NCBI GenBank assembly: GCA_016198885.1
Contig: JACQHV010000109.1
Coordinates: 1-12,807, forward strand
From: Gammaproteobacteria bacterium
GTDB lineage: Bacteria > Pseudomonadota > Gammaproteobacteria > Eutrophobiales > Eutrophobiaceae
Length of the DNA: 12,807 nucleotides
Direction: 5' to 3'
In this document: piece after piece, positions 1-6,324 of the stretch
Layout: every line of letters starts with the position of its first letter
Position numbering within the stretch: position 1 is the first letter of the stretch
Notes under the pieces: generated by a model
The model's input: only the letters and a program-made list of their open reading frames with translations
Databases searched by the model: none
Told to the model about the DNA's origin: nothing
Program-made: the position numbers and the translations under genes

Positions 1-14
1 GCAAAATAATAAAG

Positions 15-41
15 AATAGTTAGAATTATCAATTAACTATT
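15..41. promoter_or_regulatory. 8-bp inverted repeat upstream of the LysR gene
   Basis: AATAGTTA at 15-22 is repeated as its exact reverse complement TAACTATT at 34-41, with an 11-base AT-rich spacer. It ends a few bases before the LysR start. LysR-type regulators commonly bind dyads of this kind near their own promoter, so an autoregulatory operator is a fair inference. AT-rich DNA gives such repeats by chance, and the divergent gene that LysR regulators often control would lie outside the window. Confidence 0.35.
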
Positions 42-48
42 TCGATAA

Positions 49-960
49 ATGGAATTATCAGTGGATCGTCTTCATTTAATGAGCGTGTATGTCGCGGTGG
101 TCGAAGCGGAAGGCTTTGCCGGCGGCGCTCGCAAGCTACACATGTCGCCACCAGCCGTGACGCGTGCAGTTGCAGCGTTGGAAGAGCGATTAGGCGTTAA
201 ATTACTGAACCGCACCACCCGCTACGTGCGGATGACCGAGGCCGGCCAGAAATATTACGAGGACGCCAAACGCATCATCACCTTGGCCGATGAAGCCGAC
301 GACGCGGCGCTGGGCATCAACGCCGAACCGCGCGGCCAACTCACTGTCACCGCCTCGGTTTTGTTCGGCCGCATGTACGTGATGCCCGGCATCGTCGAGT
401 ATTTGCGCCGTTACCCGGCGGTGGAAGTCAACGCACTGTTTGTCGACCGGGTGGTCAACATGCTGGAGGAAGGCGTGGACGTGGCGATCCGCATCGGCGA
501 TTTGCCGGATTCGTCGTACCGGGCGCTACGGGTCGGTGCGGTGCGGCGAGTGGTGTGCGCGTCGCCCGACTATTTGGCGGCACGCGGCATTCCGCAAACG
601 CCGGACGATTTGCTCAAGCATCAAATCATCCTGGCGCGTGGCTTAAATCCGGATAATGAAATGCGCTTTCTGCGCGACGGCCTGCCGCAGACAGTCAAGT
701 TACAACCGATATTGAGCGTCAGCGACAACGACTCGGCGGCCAGTGCGGCCTTGGCCGGCCTGGGCATTACCCGTTTGCTGTCCTACCAAATTGCCGAGCC
801 GCTGCAGACTGGTAAACTGAAAATCGTGCTCAGCGAGTTCGAAAGCCCGCCGGTGCCAACCCACATCCTGCACCGCGAAGGCCGCCACTCGTCGGCGAAA
901 GTCCGTTCGTTCGTCGATTTAATGGCGGAGCGTTTGCGGGCGGAGTTATCGCTGAATTGA
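49..960 (+). CDS. LysR-family transcriptional regulator
   Basis: A 303-residue protein of normal LysR length. The N-terminal winged helix-turn-helix lies at about residues 8-65, with typical segments LHMSPPAVTRAVAALEERLG and LLNRTTR. The rest (about 90-300) is a periplasmic-binding-protein-like effector domain. It belongs to the broad group that usually starts near MDRLxLMSVYVAVVE, so the GTG at 61 is a realistic alternative to the ATG at 49; a weak GGA lies before the GTG and no clear ribosome site precedes the ATG. The gene is GC-rich with G/C-ending codons, unlike everything after position 1200, and points away from the metal cluster. It is probably part of the older chromosomal flank and not of the cluster. 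The effector and targets cannot be told from sequence. Confidence 0.93.
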   Translation: MELSVDRLHLMSVYVAVVEAEGFAGGARKLHMSPPAVTRAVAALEERLGVKLLNRTTRYVRMTEAGQKYYEDAKRIITLADEADDAALGINAEPRGQLTVTASVLFGRMYVMPGIVEYLRRYPAVEVNALFVDRVVNMLEEGVDVAIRIGDLPDSSYRALRVGAVRRVVCASPDYLAARGIPQTPDDLLKHQIILARGLNPDNEMRFLRDGLPQTVKLQPILSVSDNDSAASAALAGLGITRLLSYQIAEPLQTGKLKIVLSEFESPPVPTHILHREGRHSSAKVRSFVDLMAERLRAELSLN

Positions 961-1044
961 CCGGTTCAGGTCTGCCGGATGCTTCCGCTGAGGTGTCGAG
1001 TGCTGGCGCAGTATCTCCACACGGTAAAGTTTTCAGCTTTCGAA

Positions 1045-1202
1045 GGAGGCAGGTGATGACCACCTCGATTGTGTTTGATTATATCGAGCGGTTTTATAAT
1101 CCGAGACGTCGGCACTCAACGTCAGGATACTTGAGTCCAATGGACTATGAAAAACAAGCTATGTTAGCTTAACGGGGTGTACGCAGAACTTGGGGCAGGC
1201 CA
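1045..1202 (+). mobile_element. IS3-family insertion sequence remnant (transposase C-terminus and right end)
   Basis: From about 1056 to 1172 the reading frame gives VFDYIERFYNPRRRHSTSGY followed by LSPMDYEKQ, the C-terminal end of the DDE integrase domain of IS3-family OrfB transposases, with the usual stop just after the last helix. The bases after the stop (about 1170-1202, AACGGGGTGT then TTGGGGCAGGCC) resemble the right terminal repeat of IS3-family elements. The rest of OrfB, OrfA and the left end are absent; the 960-1045 stretch before it is not recognisable as transposase. It is a dead fragment at the junction between the GC-rich LysR flank and the AT-richer cluster. The exact right boundary is an inference. 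Confidence 0.75.
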
Positions 1203-1825
1203 ATAACTACATCATGCCGGGCCGCTTCATACCGTATCAGATCTGCCATGGTGTCAATATCACATAACCTCTCAGTTTCCAACCAAGACCAGCCGAGTGT
1301 CCTGAATTTCTCGCGGGTTGTTTCCGTCACAGTTTCTGAACCCCAGTCTATGTCCTTGAAGATGCCATATTCAGGATGACGAGAACCTATCAGGTAATAA
1401 CCACCATCTTCACATGGGCCCAGGACAGCATCCTGTCCATCCGCCAGTGCAGTATAGGCCTGATTCAATATTTCCGTATTCAGATCAGGACAATCGCTGC
1501 CAGCAATAACAGCAAAAGAAAATTCATTCAGTGCGTGTTTCAATGCGTTATACATACGCAACCCCAGATCATTTCCTGTTTGCAAATGAAACGCAGTAGA
1601 AAATGTTTCAGCACATGAACCAAATACCGGATGCTCAATAACAGGAGCGCACCATAACTGGATGGCGGAGAATGAAGACCGGCTGGCTTCCTGTAATGTA
1701 TTAAGAAGTATACGGGTATGCAGTGTAGCGGCGCCATCTGCGCCCAGCGATGGAATCAGCCGGGTCTTGGTTTGTCCGGGAACCGGCGTACGTGTAAATA
1801 TGATGAGAACGCCCCGATTATCCAT
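1169..1825 (-). CDS. Arsenosugar-cluster glycosyltransferase, DUF2064/TIGR04282 type
   Basis: A 218-residue protein of the nucleotide-diphospho-sugar transferase fold. Family marks: FTRTPVPGQTKTRL (residues 10-23, the nucleotide-binding loop, like MobA/CofC), GSDCPDL (109-115), LGPCEDGGYYLIG (135-147) and DIDTMADL (189-196). Proteins of this family are repeatedly found beside ArsM and a second glycosyltransferase in arsenosugar clusters; a sugar-nucleotide-dependent transfer is expected, but donor and acceptor are unproven. Its start overlaps the end of the upstream glycosyltransferase gene by 8 bases, so translation is probably coupled. The last residues (about 209-218, GLPQVLRTPR) are encoded by what looks like the right end of the IS3 remnant, so the native C-terminus and stop seem to have been replaced; the catalytic part is intact. 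It is the last gene of the minus-strand operon. Confidence 0.88.
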   Translation of the reverse strand: MDNRGVLIIFTRTPVPGQTKTRLIPSLGADGAATLHTRILLNTLQEASRSSFSAIQLWCAPVIEHPVFGSCAETFSTAFHLQTGNDLGLRMYNALKHALNEFSFAVIAGSDCPDLNTEILNQAYTALADGQDAVLGPCEDGGYYLIGSRHPEYGIFKDIDWGSETVTETTREKFRTLGWSWLETERLCDIDTMADLIRYEAARHDVVIGLPQVLRTPR

Positions 1826-2498
1826 AATATTTTTTTGCCAGCAATGACGGATTGACTCCCAGAAAATAGGCCAGACGCAATCGCCACATCAATAAAACAG
1901 TTGAAATAACGCCTTGTGCTTCCCATTTCCGGCTTGAGGTGAGAACAGGCATATTCATATATATTGGTTGGGAAAGTTTTTTCAGTTTTTTGCATATCGC
2001 AATATCTTCCATCAATGGAATTTCATCATAACCGTTTACCTGCCTGAACAAATTACGTGTAACAAACAAGGCCTGGTCGCCAGTGCCAGTTTTACCAAGA
2101 CGCGATCTCTGGTTCATAAAAAACTCGATAATCCTGAACAAAACACTTTTCCCTGACAATCTGACCCGAAAGAAACCCCAGAATTTTTCGTTGTCTATTG
2201 CAGTTGCTCGAAGCAAATGATCGACCAACGCCGGTAATCTGGTGTCCGCATGCACAAACAAAAACAGATCGCCGCTGGCAGCAGTTGCGCCTGCGTTCAT
2301 TTGCAATGCCCGTCCCTGATCGTGTGCTATAACCTTGTCTGCATAATGGCTGGCAATTTTCATTGTGTTGTCTGTGCTGCCGCCATCCACAACGATGACT
2401 TCATGACCGTTCTGCCGCAGTAGTTGAAGCCAACGCAAATTTTCTTCTATACAACCGGATTCGTTTAATACAGGAATGATGATGGAAATTTTTATCAT
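1818..2498 (-). CDS. Arsenosugar-cluster glycosyltransferase, GT2 family/TIGR04283 type
   Basis: A 226-residue GT-A fold glycosyltransferase. It opens with KISIIIPVLNES (residues 3-14), then VIVVDGGSTDNT (34-45), the metal-binding HADTRL (83-88, equivalent of the DxD motif), GDQALF (140-145) and MEDI (163-166). These are the normal landmarks of the short GT2 proteins paired with DUF2064 glycosyltransferases in ArsM/ArsS-type clusters. A C-terminal hydrophobic stretch (about 198-216) may dock on the membrane. Start ATG has AGGA about 8 bases upstream. The gene begins 15 bases after the GDCCVxC gene and overlaps the next glycosyltransferase by 8 bases, so all are one transcript. Probable role: sugar transfer to a methylated arsenic product or to a lipid; the true substrate is unknown. 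Confidence 0.88.
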   Translation of the reverse strand: MIKISIIIPVLNESGCIEENLRWLQLLRQNGHEVIVVDGGSTDNTMKIASHYADKVIAHDQGRALQMNAGATAASGDLFLFVHADTRLPALVDHLLRATAIDNEKFWGFFRVRLSGKSVLFRIIEFFMNQRSRLGKTGTGDQALFVTRNLFRQVNGYDEIPLMEDIAICKKLKKLSQPIYMNMPVLTSSRKWEAQGVISTVLLMWRLRLAYFLGVNPSLLAKKYYG

Positions 2499-2513
2499 CT
2501 GGTATTTCCTGAT

Positions 2514-2753
2514 TTACAAATTTACATCAGTGCATGATGTGCCGCATTTCTGTTTTGATGGACATTTATTGGAACTATAGGAGCAGAAAACGCAACAATC
2601 GCCTGCCTTTGGGCTGAGAGTGGTCTTGCAACCCAAGCAATCGTAATACCACTGGCAGTAATCAATGGGCATTATTTCGGTTTGGCGATAGCCGCACTGC
2701 GGACAGATCAGCGTGGATAACAAAGTATTAATTGTTTCAGTTGCCGGAATCAT
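2514..2753 (-). CDS. Small cysteine-rich GDCCVxC-domain protein, linked to MerC
   Basis: A 79-residue protein with 11 cysteines. An N-terminal zinc-ribbon-like half has CPQC (17-20) and later C33, C39 and C42; then comes GDCCVFC (51-57) and a tail with C64, C70 and C74. This matches the family named for its GDCCVxC motif, whose members often sit next to mer or other transporter genes and sometimes have selenocysteine in the motif; here all positions are ordinary cysteine codons. The ATG at 2753 overlaps the MerC stop in an ATGA arrangement, so the two proteins are probably made in fixed ratio. No signal peptide or membrane segment is visible, so it is likely cytoplasmic. I infer a metal-thiolate receiver or zinc/soft-metal chaperone working with MerC; no function is established. 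Confidence 0.87.
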   Translation of the reverse strand: MIPATETINTLLSTLICPQCGYRQTEIMPIDYCQWYYDCLGCKTTLSPKAGDCCVFCSYSSNKCPSKQKCGTSCTDVNL

Positions 2754-3160
2754 TTGATTACTTGCGAAACATTGCATTGTCTTGAAGCTGGAAAAACAAT
2801 ATCCCATAGCGCAACAACAAGCATCAGGATAAGCCCCAGATAAAACATATAAGTGCTCCAGTTGTCTGTCCAGAATAAATAAAGCGTGGCCAGTATCATT
2901 GACGGCTCTGCCAGACCAGCTAACAAACGAAAATTTTTCCGGTGAGATAGCCACGCAGCTATGGTGCTCAACATGGCGATGCCAGCAAAGGCCGGCAATA
3001 ATTTATTAATCAAAATCCCTTCAAATTGGCCCAGAAAACCCAGCCCTATAGCGGCACCCATTGTGCCCAATAACAGAAAACAGGAGGCACAACCTACGAT
3101 AGCACCTAAATACGACACTTTTTGTACGGCTCCTGCGGGTTGTTGTAATGTTTTGCTCAT
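2750..3160 (-). CDS. merC: MerC-family mercury/soft-metal transporter
   Basis: A 136-residue inner-membrane protein with four hydrophobic segments at about 16-32, 34-48/55-70, 83-98 and 103-122. It carries the MerC hallmarks: a CxxC pair in the first membrane helix (C24 and C27, in GCASCF), then GAAIGLGFLGQFEG (35-48), LSHRKNFR (71-78) and ALWDIVFPASRQC (117-129). Family members take up Hg(II) through cysteine exchange. MerC of Tn21 has a second cysteine pair at the C-terminus; here only C129 remains. The ATG at 3160 is preferred over a TTG at 3178 because family alignment starts there and a weak AGAG precedes it. It follows the phosphatase gene by 43 bases and overlaps the GDCCVxC gene. No merR, merT, merP or merA accompanies it, so the cargo may not be mercury. 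Confidence 0.87.
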   Translation of the reverse strand: MSKTLQQPAGAVQKVSYLGAIVGCASCFLLLGTMGAAIGLGFLGQFEGILINKLLPAFAGIAMLSTIAAWLSHRKNFRLLAGLAEPSMILATLYLFWTDNWSTYMFYLGLILMLVVALWDIVFPASRQCNVSQVIK

Positions 3161-3203
3161 TAAAGCTCTACTTTTCAAGAATCATTTAACCTTGACCGTA
3201 TAA

Positions 3204-3989
3204 CTATTGAATTTCGATATACAACAGGGTCACATCATCATGATCCAGCTTGTTCCCGGCATACTCATACAATCTACTGATGGTAATATCACGCAGTTCC
3301 TCCAACGGTTTATTTCCGTGCTTATCAAGAGTTTCCAGCAGCCGTTGCATGCCAAATGGCTCGCCATTGGATGAGGGAGTTTCAAGCAGTCCGTCTGTAT
3401 ACATTATTAACCTGTCATTTTTTTTCAAAATAACGGAATCCTGAAGATAGGATGCATCAGACACTACGCCAAGCGGGATATTTACTAACTTGTTTACCTT
3501 TTCATCCCTGACCCTGGCCTCTTGCCATCCATTTTTATACCTGCTTTTGAATAATATCGGCGGATGTCCCGCATAAACAAAAGAAAAACTCCCGTCATGA
3601 CTGTAATAAGTGGCAATCGCGGCTGTGCTAATTGCATCAATACCTTTGGCAATTGCCACCTGGTTCAGGTCAGCAAGGATATTGCCGCCATCCAGATTAT
3701 CCACGTATTTTTTAAGTGACCGGAAGAGTGACTGGCTTATTTCACTGACGATCTCGCCATGACCCGCGATATCGGCTATTACCATCCGGGTGATGTTTGT
3801 ACTGTTACACAGTGTCAGGTAATAAATATCACCACCTTTGGCGCCTGCGCCTGAAGAAGCAAAGAGCGAAGCGCGGATACCGGGACTGGCAATATCCGTC
3901 TTTTCTTTTTCAATGCCGCCCCAGATTTCCGCGCATTGTAATCTATGCATGGTTGGGTGGATTAACTTTTCAGAGTTCTGAATGTTCAT
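3204..3989 (-). CDS. SpoIIE/RsbU-type PP2C serine phosphatase
   Basis: A 261-residue, apparently soluble single-domain phosphatase. Metal-binding and fold motifs are all present: GGDIYY (52-57), ADIAGHG (72-78), YAGHPP (139-144), YTDGLLE (197-203) and DDVTLL (251-256). There is no receiver, PAS, GAF or membrane sensor domain; only about 45 residues precede the catalytic domain. SpoIIE-type PP2Cs normally dephosphorylate STAS anti-anti-sigma proteins and so release a sigma factor, but no STAS protein or HPK-like anti-sigma gene is in the window. The start overlaps the oxidoreductase stop by one base (TAATG), so it is the second gene of the operon. Possible link to the cluster's ECF sigma circuit is inference only. 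Confidence 0.88.
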   Translation of the reverse strand: MNIQNSEKLIHPTMHRLQCAEIWGGIEKEKTDIASPGIRASLFASSGAGAKGGDIYYLTLCNSTNITRMVIADIAGHGEIVSEISQSLFRSLKKYVDNLDGGNILADLNQVAIAKGIDAISTAAIATYYSHDGSFSFVYAGHPPILFKSRYKNGWQEARVRDEKVNKLVNIPLGVVSDASYLQDSVILKKNDRLIMYTDGLLETPSSNGEPFGMQRLLETLDKHGNKPLEELRDITISRLYEYAGNKLDHDDVTLLYIEIQ

Positions 3990-6196
3990 TACTCATCACT
4001 CGTCAGGGCTTCCAGCAGTTTTTTCCTGGTCGAATTATTTGATTCAAAAGTTACTTCCGGTTTGCCTCTCCGTAAATCATGTATTCTTGCGGCCCATTGC
4101 AGTATGCGTTCAGGCGCATGATTGCGTCGCCATTTCCCGGCCACATATTTATTGACTTCCGTCATCGTTGGATAAGCATGGATCGTTCCCAGAATTTTGT
4201 TGAGGCCAATACCCTGCTTCATGGCCAATACAAACTCTGATATCAATTCTCCCGCATGTTCACCAAAAATAGTTACTCCCAGGATCCGGTCCTTTCCCGG
4301 AACAGTAAGGACCTTAATGAATCCATGATCCGCTTCATCAGTGATGGCACGATCGAGTTCCGGAAATCCAAATACTGTGACCTCATGTTCGACTCCTTTT
4401 TCTTTGGCTTCCTGCACATTGAGTCCTACACGGGCGATCTCCGGATCAACAAATGTCGTCCATGGGATAACCGAGTAGTCCACCTTAAATTTTTTGACAA
4501 AACCAAACAACGCATTGACACTGGAATACCAGGACTGATGTGCTGCCGTATGGGTAAATTGGTACGGCCCGGTGACATCACCGCTGGCAAAAATAGTGGG
4601 TATTGATGTTTGCAGATACTCGTTAGTTTCAATCGTGCCATTCTGTCGCAAACGGATACCCAGTTCATCCAGACCAAGACCAGCGGTATTGGCTTTGCGG
4701 CCGATGGCGATCAGGATTTCATCAAACGCAATCTTTTCATTTTTTCCATAATTATCACAGACAAGCCATTTTTCTCCATCTTCAATTTTAATGACTTTTG
4801 CAGTATGTCCAGTGCGAACCCTGATACCTTCATTTTTGAAGCGTGCGACAAGATGCACTGAGACATCTTCATCTTCTCTGGGCATAATGCGATCGCCCAT
4901 CTCCACTAGCATCACTGCACTACCGAGTCTTGAAAAAGCCTGCGCCATCTCGCACCCTATTGGACCACCTCCCAGTACTACCAGGCGTTGCGGCAATTCA
5001 TTAAGACTCCATACAGAATCGGATGTTAAATATTTGACTTGGTCAAGACCTGCTATAGGTGGCACAAAGGGACGGGCACCCGTGGCAACGACAATGGCAC
5101 GCGTCGTGATAGTTTTACCGTTGACCTCGACTGTATAAGGAGAAGTGATACTTGCTTCACCCTGAACACACTCCACGCCCAATTTTGTATATCTCTCAAC
5201 AGAATCATGTGGTTCTATGCGCTTGATAATTTTATGTACACGATCCATGACATCAGCAAAATTGAAATCCATATCTACACGGGCAAAACCAAGATTTTTT
5301 GCCCGCTTAACATCGGCAGCAAATTTTGCCGAGCGTATCAGCGCTTTGGATGGCACACAGCCGGTATTCAGACAATCACCACCCATTTTATGTTTTTCTA
5401 TCAACGTGACTTTCGCTTTTACCGTTGCGGCGATATAAGCAGCCACTAAACCGGCCGATCCGGCACCAATTACGACCAGATTACGGTCAAAGCGTAATGG
5501 CTTATTATATCTACGCAGTACTTTGTGATGCTTGATTTCCTCAATAACCCTTTTTGCCAGTAAAGGAAACAAACCAAGCAAAATAAATGACAGTAGTAGC
5601 GGGGGAGATAAAATACCTTGTAAGGAATCCAGTTTTGCAAGCTGTGTTCCAGCATTTACATAAATAATTGATCCCGCCAGCATACCTAGTTGGCTAACCC
5701 AGAAAAAAGTCCATACTTGGATTTTTGTCAGCCCCATGACCAGATTGACGACGAAAAATGGAAAGACCAGTATCAGTCTCAATGTGAACAAATAATAAGC
5801 TCCTTCCCTGTCAATTTCTTCATTCACTATCTGCATTTGCCGGTGAAAGCGTCTCTGTACATAATCCCGGAAAAGGAATCTGGAAATCAAAAAAGCCAGT
5901 GAAGCGCCAATTGTGGATGCGAATGACGCCAGGAACGTGCCCCACAGCAAACCAAACAATGCACCGGCAGCAAGGGTCATAATCGCTGCCCCAGGCAATG
6001 AGAGAGCAGCAATCAACACATATAAAGAAAAAAACACTAATCCGGATATGACGGGTTCTTGTAAAACTAACTCGTCCAATATGTTTTTTTGCCGCTGAAA
6101 ATAGTCGAAAGTGAAGTATTGATGAAAATCAAACAGGAAAAACGCGCTGATGACAATTACAACAATAATTGCCAATATGATCTTTGATTTTTTCAC
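3989..6196 (-). CDS. TVP38/TMEM64 membrane domain fused to FAD-dependent disulfide oxidoreductase
   Basis: A 735-residue fusion. Residues about 5-215 form a SNARE-associated/TVP38-type integral membrane region with the conserved core around LSLPGAAIMTLAAGALFGLL. From about 240 follows a full pyridine nucleotide-disulfide oxidoreductase: FAD loop VVIGAGSAGLVAA (241-253), redox-active pair in GGDCLNTGCVPSKA (C275, C280), NAD(P) loop VVLGGGPIGCE (406-416), GDVTG (539-543) and the dimerisation domain. The usual catalytic His of the HPT motif is Tyr here (HAYPTMTE, 673-680), as in some relatives such as soluble transhydrogenase. It should pass electrons between NAD(P)H and a thiol/disulfide or metal substrate at the membrane; the substrate is unknown. 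Start: GTG at 6196 has GAGAGG seven bases upstream; the longer ATG at 6250 would lie inside the promoter. First gene of the six-gene operon. Confidence 0.88.
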   Translation of the reverse strand: MKKSKIILAIIVVIVISAFFLFDFHQYFTFDYFQRQKNILDELVLQEPVISGLVFFSLYVLIAALSLPGAAIMTLAAGALFGLLWGTFLASFASTIGASLAFLISRFLFRDYVQRRFHRQMQIVNEEIDREGAYYLFTLRLILVFPFFVVNLVMGLTKIQVWTFFWVSQLGMLAGSIIYVNAGTQLAKLDSLQGILSPPLLLSFILLGLFPLLAKRVIEEIKHHKVLRRYNKPLRFDRNLVVIGAGSAGLVAAYIAATVKAKVTLIEKHKMGGDCLNTGCVPSKALIRSAKFAADVKRAKNLGFARVDMDFNFADVMDRVHKIIKRIEPHDSVERYTKLGVECVQGEASITSPYTVEVNGKTITTRAIVVATGARPFVPPIAGLDQVKYLTSDSVWSLNELPQRLVVLGGGPIGCEMAQAFSRLGSAVMLVEMGDRIMPREDEDVSVHLVARFKNEGIRVRTGHTAKVIKIEDGEKWLVCDNYGKNEKIAFDEILIAIGRKANTAGLGLDELGIRLRQNGTIETNEYLQTSIPTIFASGDVTGPYQFTHTAAHQSWYSSVNALFGFVKKFKVDYSVIPWTTFVDPEIARVGLNVQEAKEKGVEHEVTVFGFPELDRAITDEADHGFIKVLTVPGKDRILGVTIFGEHAGELISEFVLAMKQGIGLNKILGTIHAYPTMTEVNKYVAGKWRRNHAPERILQWAARIHDLRRGKPEVTFESNNSTRKKLLEALTSDE

Positions 6197-6203
6197 CTGT
6201 ATG

Positions 6204-6209
6204 CCTCTC
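6204..6209 (-). promoter_or_regulatory. Ribosome binding site deciding the fusion gene start
   Basis: GAGAGG on the minus strand, followed by seven bases and then GTG at 6196. No comparable site precedes the upstream in-frame ATG at 6250, and that ATG overlaps the spacer of the predicted promoter, so GTG 6196 is the better start. Confidence 0.7.
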
Positions 6210-6236
6210 AACCCGTTGGGAATGTGCCTGGTGAAG

Positions 6237-6263
6237 AGACGTATCAGCATTCAAATTGTTACG
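6237..6263 (-). promoter_or_regulatory. Predicted ECF sigma promoter for the oxidoreductase/MerC/glycosyltransferase operon
   Basis: On the minus strand CGTAAC (6263-6258), then exactly 16 bases, then CGTCT (6241-6237). It differs by one base from the TGTAAC-N16-CGTCT sites before the radical SAM gene and arsM. It lies about 40 bases before the GTG start and its ribosome site, a sensible leader length. It stands back to back with the plus-strand site at 6277-6303. Confidence 0.65.
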
Positions 6264-6276
6264 CCCGGAGATACTA

Positions 6277-6303
6277 TGTAACAAACATTTAGTTGAAGCG
6301 TCT
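6277..6303 (+). promoter_or_regulatory. Predicted ECF sigma promoter for the radical SAM gene
   Basis: TGTAAC (6277-6282), 16 bases, CGTCT (6299-6303). The -35 AAC core and -10 CGTC core are typical of ECF sigma promoters. The same 11 bases with the same spacing occur before arsM. It places transcription start near 6310, which excludes the upstream TTG at 6256 as the start of the radical SAM protein. Confidence 0.72.
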
Positions 6304-6324
6304 TATTTTGACACCCAGAATAAA

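Noticed and set aside
830..1063. Minus-strand open frame over the LysR 3' end
   Set aside because: Mostly antisense to LysR in GC-rich DNA; low-complexity composition, no recognisable domain.
2583..2603. Selenoprotein form of the GDCCVxC protein
   Set aside because: The motif here is GDCCVFC with normal cysteine codons and no in-frame TGA.
5039..5449. 136-residue plus-strand open frame inside the oxidoreductase gene
   Set aside because: Antisense shadow of a clearly conserved protein; no ribosome site or domain.
2750..6196. A classical mer operon
   Set aside because: Only MerC is present; no merR, merT, merP, or merA with its metal-binding N-terminal domain and C-terminal CC. The FAD protein has a TVP38 domain instead and lacks the vicinal C-terminal cysteines.
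6256..6324. TTG start at 6256 for the radical SAM protein
   Set aside because: It lies upstream of and across the exact ECF promoter at 6277-6303; the extra residues have no family-like content.
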